This document shows, in pieces, positions 4,997-10,485 of a DNA stretch of 10,485 nucleotides. This stretch comes from Anaerolineae bacterium. Its GTDB lineage: Bacteria > Chloroflexota > Anaerolineae > B4-G1 > SLSP01. Below the pieces are notes generated by a model. The model saw nothing but the letters and a program-made list of their open reading frames with translations. It was not told the origin of the DNA and ran no database searches. The DNA is taken from NCBI GenBank assembly GCA_021107605.1, contig JAIOSN010000263.1, positions 1-10,485 of the forward strand. The letters run 5' to 3'. The stretch's first letter is position 1. Each line of letters starts with the position of its first letter. Made by a program: the position numbers and the translations under genes.

Positions 4997-7348
4997 ATGA
5001 CCCGCTTGGTAGCATTTACAGCGGCTTGGATCGTCAGCATTTTGCTGGCCCAAGCCGCTTTTTTTCATCCTATCTGGTTCATTTTGACGCTGCCAGCCGC
5101 GGTGGTATTGTACTTCGGTTGGCGACATGAACGGCGGGGACGTCTGGCGATCTGGGCCTTAGCCGGTATTTTATTGGGGGCAGGGCGTTTTATGCTCTGG
5201 CAGGAGCCTATCGGTGAAGGCCATATTGCCCGTTACAATGGAGTCGATTTTGCGCGGGTGACGGGAGTGGTGACGGCGGCCCCGGATCGCCGCACCCACT
5301 ACACTAATCTGCGGGTCTCCGTTGAGCGGATTGACTTTGTCAGCGGGCAGAGTTTCCCCGTGCATGGCGAGCTCTTGGTCAAGGCCCCGGTCTATACCCC
5401 CGCGCGCTATGGCGACCGTGTGCAGGTCTCCGGGACTTTGGAAACGCCCCCCGTCTTTGAAGGGTTCTCCTACCGCGACTATCTGGCCCGGCAGGGTATC
5501 TACACGCTCTTACGGCGGGTGGATCTGACGGTCTTGGAGTCGCATCAGGCGAATAGGTTGCTAGATGGGTTGTTACGGTTCCGGGAGTACGCGCTAGCCA
5601 GATTGCTGCAAATTTTGCCGGAGCCGCAGGCTTCGTTGTTGGCCGGCATTCTGTTGGGCGTGGAAAGTGGTATCCCAGAGGAATTGAACGCGGCTTTCTC
5701 CGCGACAGGCACCAGTCACATTGTGGCGATTTCCGGTTTCAACTTGACCATTATCGCGGGCGTCTTTGCGTTGTTGGCGCGCCGTGCTTTTGGCGAGAAA
5801 GGCGAAACGCCGGTCGCTTTGACCGGCGTCTGGCTCTACACATTGCTGGTGGGCGCCTCGGCGGCAGTGGTGCGCGCGGCGGTGATGGGCAGTCTGGCGA
5901 TTTTCGCTCGCCGGGAGCGCCGCCCGCTCCACGGGCCGACCTCGTTAGCTCTGGCGGCGTTGGCGATGTCGGTGCATAATCCGTTGGTGCTCTGGGATGT
6001 GGGCTTCCAACTCAGCCTGGCGGCCACCGCCGGTTTGATCTTTTTCACTGACCCGCTCACCAATTTTTTCTTGCGAGGGTTGGGTCGCTTGATGAGTGCA
6101 GAGCGGGCGGAACGGGCGGTCGGCTGGCTAAGCGAAGCGTTGATCCTCACGTTGGCGGCGCAGATCACGACGACGCCGATCATCGTCGCGACTTTTCATC
6201 GTCTCTCCCTGGTCACGCTGCTCACCAACTTCTTGATTTTGCCGGTGCAATCCTTTGTGATGCTCTTTGGGGGCGTGGCTCTCCTGGCTGCGTTGTGCTG
6301 GCTGCCGTTGGGCCAACTACTGGGCTGGCTCGCTTGGGTTTTCCTGACCTACACTATTGAGGTGGTGCGCTGGACGGCAACTTTTGCTTGGGCCTCGGTG
6401 CCGGTACCGGGCGCGACTTGGCCGCTGATAGCTGCTTACTATCAGCTCTTGGGCGGGGCGCTCTGGTGGTTTACGCGCCGCCTGGAGGAACGCCAGCACT
6501 GGTGGGCACGCTGGCGACAGTTACCTAAGTGGCAATTGGTGGGTGGCTTGGCGGTCGTGGTGCTGTTGGGCGCATATCTCTGGACTATGCCAGATGGGCG
6601 GCTGCATATCTTCTTTTTGGATGTGGGGCAGGGGGATGCTGTCTTTATTCGGACGCCGACCGGTCGCCAGGTGGTGATTGATGGCGGCCCAGACGCGCCG
6701 GCGTTGCTCTCTCAGGTGGGGCGGAGAATGCCTTTCTGGGACCGCACGCTTGATCTGGTAGTGTTGAGCTCGCCGGATGACGCGCGGCTGGCGGGCCTCG
6801 TCCCGTTGTTGGAGCGTTACCAGGTGGATTTCGTTGCCAGCGGTGCGGAAGAGGGGGCCGGCTCGCATTACGAGCGCTGGGTTGAGCTGCTCAACGCTCG
6901 TCCCGCAGAAACGGAGGGCGTCTTCTGGGCCGGCAGCGAGTGGGAGTTGGATGAGGGGGTCTGGTTGCGTGCGCTCTGGCCGGAACACGGTACCGTAGGC
7001 CCCGTAGTTTTGCGGCTGGATTACGGTGAGACGAGCGTCTTGTTACCTGGCGGGGTCACTACCGTGGTGGAAGGGGCGTTGGTAACTCGTGATGCGGGCG
7101 CGCTGCGGAGTGCGGTGTTGCAAGTTCCCCGGCACGGTGCACGGACCGGCTCTACCCCGGCTTTCTTGGAGGCCGTGGCGCCGGAGATCGCCATTATCAG
7201 CGTGGGGGAGGATGGGCGGGCGGATACTCCGGCTCCGCAGGTGCTGGCGCGCTTGATTGACCGGTTGCTCTACCGCACTGACCGGCACGGTACGATAGAG
7301 ATCATCTCCGATGGAAAGACGGTGGCGGTGCGGGTTGAGCGGGAGTAG
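4997..7348 (+). CDS. comEC: ComEC/Rec2 competence membrane protein, with degenerate MBL domain
   Basis: Inner-membrane channel that carries single-stranded DNA into the cell during natural transformation. The 783-aa length is normal. Residues about 1-60 hold two or three membrane segments and about 60-185 the N-terminal DUF4131-like beta domain. Residues about 205-480 are the Competence domain, with HIVAISGFN (from H241) matching the family motif H.lAiSG.h and many membrane segments. The C-terminal metallo-beta-lactamase-like domain (about 535-780) opens with DVGQGD (542-547), but the metal site HxHxDH is SSPDDAR (591-597), the later HHGS is RHGA (712-715) and the usual GHP is DTP (743-745). 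So the nuclease-like function is probably lost. ATG 4997 lacks a good ribosome binding site and lies 18 nt after the preceding stop; translation may depend on the upstream gene. Confidence 0.93.
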   Translation: MTRLVAFTAAWIVSILLAQAAFFHPIWFILTLPAAVVLYFGWRHERRGRLAIWALAGILLGAGRFMLWQEPIGEGHIARYNGVDFARVTGVVTAAPDRRTHYTNLRVSVERIDFVSGQSFPVHGELLVKAPVYTPARYGDRVQVSGTLETPPVFEGFSYRDYLARQGIYTLLRRVDLTVLESHQANRLLDGLLRFREYALARLLQILPEPQASLLAGILLGVESGIPEELNAAFSATGTSHIVAISGFNLTIIAGVFALLARRAFGEKGETPVALTGVWLYTLLVGASAAVVRAAVMGSLAIFARRERRPLHGPTSLALAALAMSVHNPLVLWDVGFQLSLAATAGLIFFTDPLTNFFLRGLGRLMSAERAERAVGWLSEALILTLAAQITTTPIIVATFHRLSLVTLLTNFLILPVQSFVMLFGGVALLAALCWLPLGQLLGWLAWVFLTYTIEVVRWTATFAWASVPVPGATWPLIAAYYQLLGGALWWFTRRLEERQHWWARWRQLPKWQLVGGLAVVVLLGAYLWTMPDGRLHIFFLDVGQGDAVFIRTPTGRQVVIDGGPDAPALLSQVGRRMPFWDRTLDLVVLSSPDDARLAGLVPLLERYQVDFVASGAEEGAGSHYERWVELLNARPAETEGVFWAGSEWELDEGVWLRALWPEHGTVGPVVLRLDYGETSVLLPGGVTTVVEGALVTRDAGALRSAVLQVPRHGARTGSTPAFLEAVAPEIAIISVGEDGRADTPAPQVLARLIDRLLYRTDRHGTIEIISDGKTVAVRVERE

Positions 7349-7366
7349 GTGAAATGAGGGTTGAGT

Positions 7367-7428
7367 CTACTGAAGAAACTAAGTGTTTCACCACGGAGGC
7401 ACGGAGAGCACAGAGATTTTGAACTTAA
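7367..7428 (+). repeat. Stop-proximal hairpin repeat, copy B (left part only)
   Basis: Begins 18 nt after the ComEC stop with CTACTGAAGAAACTAAG, then TTTCACCACGG and iterons CACGGAGG (7392-7399), CACGGAGA (7400-7407) and GCACAGAGA (7408-7416), then GAACTTAAC as in copy A. The 11-base flank TGAGTCTACTG (7362-7372) is shared with copy C. The right hairpin arm is missing; a stretch ending CTTTTGCAG near 7454 may be a decayed right end. A truncated copy. Confidence 0.75.
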
Positions 7429-7490
7429 CCGCTAGCTACTTATCACTTTTGCAGAGAGGTAGGCACGAGCCAACTTCAACCTGCTCGCCG

Positions 7491-7548
7491 TGTCATTCCT
7501 TGACTACGTGTTCCTCGCGCTGCTCAGTGTACTCAGCTCGGAATGACA
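7491..7548. repeat. Inverted repeat TGTCATTCC ... GGAATGACA
   Basis: A perfect 9-bp inverted repeat, TGTCATTCC (7491-7499) and GGAATGACA (7540-7548), around about 40 nt. Read on the minus strand it gives TTGTCATTCCGAGC, then CGAGGAA, a wording I know from short dispersed repeats in many environmental bacterial genomes. It lies 18 nt past the stop of the small minus-strand reading frame. The stretch 7429-7490 shows nothing further. Confidence 0.7.
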
Positions 7549-7558
7549 AAGGCTTTCC

Positions 7559-7596
7559 GGAATTTCTCACATCTCCGCGACCGGATGGGGGCCTTC
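7559..7596. repeat. Direct repeat, copy 1
   Basis: 38 bp that recur at 7979-8016 with 4 mismatches, exactly 420 bp away. On the minus strand it encodes the C-terminal EGPHPVAEM and stop of the small reading frame described at 7567-7809. Confidence 0.85.
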
Positions 7597-7809
7597 TCTA
7601 GCAGGCACCCTCGGCTCAGTTGAACTGGCCTCATTGGAATCACGAAGCATTTGAATCTCCTGGGCGATTTCCTCGGCAGTGTAGTGGTTTAACCACTCGT
7701 GGCGCTCTCGCGTGTAATCACCGTACCCCATCTTGAATTGCTGGATGAAACGGATGGTATCCATATAGATTCTGACCCGGCTTACTTCCTTATCAGCATT
7801 GTGGCCCAC
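7567..7809 (-). CDS. Uncertain small gene or gene remnant (80 aa)
   Basis: I do not recognise this protein. It starts at a GTG with GGGAG about 8 nt upstream, and reads helix-rich and charged (IRFIQQFKMGYGDYTRERH, AEEIAQEIQML), somewhat like small antitoxin-type proteins, but no family can be named. An alternative ATG lies at 7764. The same frame stays open upstream to a TAG near 7904 and, past that, back to the stop codon of the phosphoesterase gene at 7987, with plausible coding composition across the TAG. The last nine residues EGPHPVAEM come from a direct repeat that also ends the phosphoesterase (EGPRPVAEM). It may therefore be a decayed in-frame insertion or a broken longer gene. A plus-strand frame over the same bases looks like a shadow. 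Confidence 0.35.
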   Translation of the reverse strand: MGHNADKEVSRVRIYMDTIRFIQQFKMGYGDYTRERHEWLNHYTAEEIAQEIQMLRDSNEASSTEPRVPAREGPHPVAEM

Positions 7810-7978
7810 TTCTTCTACTCCCTGACTCTGCTTGGCCTCTTCAAAGAGCAGAGTTACACCTGGAATTTCTTCATATTGAACTACAGTTTGTGCTTCGGCG
7901 GGCTAACTCTGTGCAGGCTGTAGCTCGGTCCCTGGTAAGGGTAGTTTCTGCAGGAGACCGGCCAGAGCTAACGGGGAT

Positions 7979-8016
7979 GGAATCTCTCACATCTCCGCGA
8001 CTGGACGAGGGCCTTC
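7979..8016. repeat. Direct repeat, copy 2
   Basis: Partner of the 38-bp repeat at 7559-7596 (4 mismatches, 420 bp apart, the same reading frame on the minus strand). Here it encodes the last residues EGPRPVAEM and stop of the phosphoesterase. Confidence 0.85.
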
Positions 8017-8871
8017 CAATACCTCGCGTGTTATCTGAAGTAACCCCTCTGCGTCGGGGCGCACCCACCATTTGATCAGCGTGATCTCACCGTTTTCAAT
8101 CTCCATGCCGGTGATGCAGCGCGGGTGGATGACGCTGCCGGTGTTGTAGTAGGCTGGTTCATCGGGATTGGGGAAGACGGGGCGATGCGTGTGGCCGCAG
8201 ATGACGGGACACTGGTGTTCCTCAATCCAGGCCATGATATCCCGCTCTACGCGGTTGCGCTTTTGGTAGTTCTGAGCGGGACTGGTGGGGTCGCGTAATC
8301 CCAATATCTGGAGCGGTTTCCAGAGCACTCTGACCAGAAAACAGCTGAGGGGCCAGAGGGTCTCGGAAAATAGGTCGCCTTGATGTCCGTGGGTGACTAA
8401 GATGCGTTGGTCGCTCTCCTGGTGCTGGAGTATTAATCCCTCTTGCGGTGTGATGCCCTCGAAAAGCGGCTTCTCCGTTTGCTCTACTTCGTCAAAATAG
8501 TGATAGAGGTGCTCTTTCACGGCCTGCGGATTTTTCCAGACGATATTGTGGTTTCCGTAGAGCAGGTGGAAGCGGTCGTCGCGGTAGAATTGGCTGAGCA
8601 GCCAGTAGACATGACTGTGCGCGTGTTTAAGGCGGGAGAAATCGGAATTTTCCCAGAGCTCATCGCCATCACCGACCTCGATATAGGTGAATTTCTCGCG
8701 GTTGTAATGTTGCAGGGCGTGGAAGAAGAGCGCCTGATTATGAGCGAAATCGTCGGCCCAGCTATTATCGCCGCGATGGCAATCGCTGAAGAAGATGAAC
8801 TTGGCTTGGTTATCAAAAGTTATTTCGGGGACGGTTTGAGAGACTGCGGTTAAACGGGTGCTGACAGACAT
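7987..8871 (-). CDS. Calcineurin-like metallophosphoesterase (LpxH-like fold)
   Basis: A 294-aa soluble phosphoesterase of the two-metal calcineurin superfamily. Motifs in order: SDCHRGD (D30, H32), VGDGDELWE (D68, with D70), YGNHN (N107, H108), VTHGHQGD (H161, H163) and CGHTHRP (H227, H229). These supply the two metal sites. The usual GNHD is GNHN, a small departure. The spacing and the DELWE stretch recall UDP-2,3-diacylglucosamine hydrolase relatives, but a lipid A role cannot be claimed; other substrates (nucleotides, phosphoproteins) are possible. ATG at 8871 is chosen because AGGAGG (8882-8877) lies 5 nt upstream; a longer frame back to 8934 would run into the repeat. The final nine residues are encoded by a direct repeat shared with a nearby frame, so the native C-terminus may have been replaced. 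Confidence 0.88.
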   Translation of the reverse strand: MSVSTRLTAVSQTVPEITFDNQAKFIFFSDCHRGDNSWADDFAHNQALFFHALQHYNREKFTYIEVGDGDELWENSDFSRLKHAHSHVYWLLSQFYRDDRFHLLYGNHNIVWKNPQAVKEHLYHYFDEVEQTEKPLFEGITPQEGLILQHQESDQRILVTHGHQGDLFSETLWPLSCFLVRVLWKPLQILGLRDPTSPAQNYQKRNRVERDIMAWIEEHQCPVICGHTHRPVFPNPDEPAYYNTGSVIHPRCITGMEIENGEITLIKWWVRPDAEGLLQITREVLEGPRPVAEM

Positions 8872-8933
8872 TTGGACCTCCTGGCCTGGTTGACTAATAA
8901 ATTTTTTAGGACGCAGATTAGCGTTTGGCATCA

Positions 8934-9072
8934 CTGAAAAAGATAGCTCGCCGCTAAGACGCCAAGACGCTAAGAAAAAAATTAGTTTTGGGTGAAAACA
9001 GTTGCCCTTAAAGCCACCAAAATTCAGTGATTCTTCGCACCTTAGTGGTGAAATACTTGGTTTTTCCAGTAG
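8934..9072 (-). repeat. Stop-proximal hairpin repeat, copy C (complete, variant arms)
   Basis: Lies on the minus strand, beginning 12 nt after the lipoprotein stop with CTACTGGAAAAACCAAG, then TTTCACCACTAAGG. It ends with GAGCTATCTTTTTCAG at 8934. The arm next to the right end is three perfect-period 8-bp units read on the plus strand, CGCTAAGA, CGCCAAGA, CGCTAAGA (8952-8975). The other arm, in reverse complement, has CACTAAGG and TGCGAAGA. The arms can pair. Ends match copy A, but the arm sequence is of CTAAG type instead of CGGAG type, and the centre is about 26 bp longer. It fills most of the gap between the two genes. Confidence 0.8.
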
Positions 9073-9084
9073 ACTCAGAGCAGG

Positions 9085-10116
9085 TTATTCTGTCGGATAG
9101 GCTACAAATCCCAATAGCGTCTCTGGGTGTTTATCAGTTATGAGGAGAAAGCCTACAGGCTCTAGCCGCACTAAGCCCTCCCAGTTGCGGGATTTATCGT
9201 CACCCAGGAGCTCCAGTTGGATGGGTGGTTGCTTTACTAGCGTGATCCCGTTGGCGTGATATTGGAACTCCACCAGTCGTTCGACGGTCTCGAATTGGGC
9301 GTGGGTCGCGCCGGTCCCGTACTTCGCGGTCAGCGGATCGGGGGCGGGAGCGAGTTTCTGGCTATCGCCGGGCCAGAGGTAGTTGAGGCCCCAGAACCGT
9401 CCAGCGTTATCTACGGCGGTGACGTCGGTGAGCCGGTATTCCAGGGTGGGGAAGGGGAGCGCACCTTGCGGTTCCAGTGTCTCCGCTGCGAAGCGGTGGG
9501 CCACGGGAGCGGGATTGATGCGGGCACCGTGGGCTTCGTAAAATGTCAGCAGCGTGTTGTCGATGAAGAGCAAACTCTCGTCGCTTACATTGCTGAGGGC
9601 GGCTTGCGGCGGAATTTCGGCGGCGAGGGTCGCGTCTAACTCTATCGCGCTCAGGTCCGGCGCGAAGGTTCCTGTGACCAAGTAGCCTAACATGCCGTTG
9701 CTCTGCTTGCTCTCCACGGTGAGGTAGAGCCGCTCTTGGACGATGGTCAGCGCCTCAAAGCCCTCGGAGCCGTGAATCTGGGGAGGTAAGTTGCCGTGGA
9801 GGGGAATGGGACGCGGTTCCAGGGGCACGGTCTGCGCGCCGGCTAAGAAATCTAGAATCTCCTGTTGGGAGAGGGTATAGAGAGCGTTGCCGCAGCGGGC
9901 GGGATATTGTGGCAGGAGGATCAGGTGTTCTCCGTACCAGGCCAGCCCGGAGATTTCGGCATTGCTCTGGCTGGCCGGGCCGTTGAGGGGGATGACGATG
10001 ACCGGCGTTTCAGCGTTGGTGATGGCAGTGGGGGGCGGTGGCGGGGCGTGTGTGCAAGCGAGCAAGGAGAGGCTCAGTAAGAGAAGTATACACAAGTGAT
10101 TGATAATTTTGCGCAT
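9085..10116 (-). CDS. Lipoprotein, probable phytase-like/beta-propeller domain
   Basis: A 343-aa exported lipoprotein. The N-terminus MRKIINH is followed by a leucine-rich core and the lipobox LLAC, so Cys21 would be lipidated and the protein anchored to the membrane outside the cytoplasm, with a proline-rich linker (HAPPPPPT) next. The body has repeated features such as ISGLAWYGEHLILLPQ, SEGFEALTIVQERLYLTVESK and DVTAVDNAGRFWGLNY, with regular beta-strand-like blocks. This is like the 'esterase-like activity of phytase' and related propeller families, but I am not sure and claim no enzyme activity. ATG at 10116 gives the neat signal peptide; a TTG at 10140 overlaps the stop of the upstream MOSC gene and would add eight residues. 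The two genes probably share a transcript. Copy C of the hairpin repeat lies right after its stop. Confidence 0.75.
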   Translation of the reverse strand: MRKIINHLCILLLLSLSLLACTHAPPPPPTAITNAETPVIVIPLNGPASQSNAEISGLAWYGEHLILLPQYPARCGNALYTLSQQEILDFLAGAQTVPLEPRPIPLHGNLPPQIHGSEGFEALTIVQERLYLTVESKQSNGMLGYLVTGTFAPDLSAIELDATLAAEIPPQAALSNVSDESLLFIDNTLLTFYEAHGARINPAPVAHRFAAETLEPQGALPFPTLEYRLTDVTAVDNAGRFWGLNYLWPGDSQKLAPAPDPLTAKYGTGATHAQFETVERLVEFQYHANGITLVKQPPIQLELLGDDKSRNWEGLVRLEPVGFLLITDKHPETLLGFVAYPTE

Positions 10117-10136
10117 GGCGCTGCTCAATCGGGGTC

Positions 10137-10485
10137 TCAATTTGCGGGCAGAATGGTGATCGTATCGCCCTGTTGGATGTGGCCGCCCTCCAATATGCGG
10201 CAGAAGACGCCGACGTCGGGGAGGATGGAATGGCCTTTGAAGTTATAGCTGTGGGCTTGCGAGCGGGGTTTGCCTAGCTGCACTACCTCCAACCGGGTGG
10301 GGCCGACTTGCAGTTGCGCGCCCACTTGCAGCTGGGTCAGATCCAGCTCGGCGATGGTGAGGTTGTCGGCGAAGGAACCTGGCCCCGCGCCGAGCTGATG
10401 GGTGCGATTGAAGGCTTCAATTTCGGCTACGGCGATAAAAGCGATCTCGCGCTCGCCAAGTCCAGCGTGCGCGTCGCCGACCAGC
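10137..10485 (-). CDS. MOSC-domain protein, 5' end beyond the window
   Basis: The frame is open from the window edge to a stop at 10137, giving at least 115 residues. It reads as a MOSC domain (molybdenum cofactor sulfurase C-terminal type): GDAHAGLGEREIAFIA, then GSFADNLTIAELDL, then QLQVGPTRLEVVQLGKP, then GVFCRILEGGHIQQGDTI. The pattern fits the stand-alone or MogA-linked MOSC group used in handling molybdenum cofactor or related sulfur carriers. The stretch after LGK, which in this group usually carries cysteines (as in GKECH), here reads PRSQAHSY, and the only later Cys is in GVFCRIL. The stop overlaps a possible TTG start of the lipoprotein gene. Start codon and promoter are outside the window. 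Family confident, exact function open. Confidence 0.8.
   Translation of the reverse strand, partial: LVGDAHAGLGEREIAFIAVAEIEAFNRTHQLGAGPGSFADNLTIAELDLTQLQVGAQLQVGPTRLEVVQLGKPRSQAHSYNFKGHSILPDVGVFCRILEGGHIQQGDTITILPAN

Noticed and set aside
7699..7923. 74-aa plus-strand frame with a hydrophobic stretch
   Set aside because: No ribosome binding site or recognisable family; it overlaps the somewhat better minus-strand frame and is probably a shadow.
8443..8853. 136-aa plus-strand frame rich in Val, Ile and Glu
   Set aside because: Antisense to the phosphoesterase whose five metal motifs are intact; the look arises from the complementary codons.

Overview
The window looks like bacterial chromosome of moderate GC content, with AT-richer, repeat-laden spacers. 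Most genes have good Shine-Dalgarno sites (GGAGG, AGGAGG), one spacer carries a sigma70-type promoter, and there is a cleavable lipoprotein signal peptide. The mix of an ABC-2 permease fused to a SpoIIM-like domain, a single-domain cyclic-nucleotide-binding protein, ComEC, and many small intergenic repeats reminds me of Chloroflexota (Anaerolineae or Caldilineae type). That is an impression from gene style only; there is no rRNA or marker gene to prove it.

Layout. Positions 1-450: remnant of a GNAT acetyltransferase on the minus strand. 527-3065 (+): a two-gene ABC-2 exporter operon, ATPase then permease-SpoIIM fusion, split by a 113-bp hairpin repeat. 3066-3727 (-): a cNMP-binding protein followed by a tightly coupled 69-aa protein; this pair converges on the permease with abutting stop codons. 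3728-4120: a divergent regulatory spacer with two arrays of 7-bp repeats and promoters. 4121-7348 (+): a degenerate receiver/GGDEF-like protein followed 18 nt later by ComEC, probably one transcript. 7349-7986: repeats and the remains of a small minus-strand gene. 7987-8871 (-): calcineurin-like phosphoesterase. 9085-10485 (-): a MOSC-domain protein (its start lies outside the window) followed by a lipoprotein with a probable phytase-like/beta-propeller fold; their ends meet or overlap.

The most striking non-coding signal is a repeat family with three copies (1463-1575, 7367-about 7428 and 8934-9072). Every copy begins 6-18 nt after a stop codon, and all have the same orientation relative to the gene they follow. 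They share a left end (CTACTGAAAAAACCAAG-like) and, in two copies, a right end (GAGCTATCTTTTTTCAG-like) that form a short terminal inverted repeat. The hairpin arms are built from 8-bp iterons (roughly CRCNRAGR) whose sequence differs between copies but still matches between the two arms of one copy. Several proteins also seem to have lost catalytic or signalling residues: the receiver lacks its phospho-Asp, the GGDEF motif reads GNDDF, the ComEC beta-lactamase domain lacks its histidines, and the MOSC protein lacks its usual cysteine.
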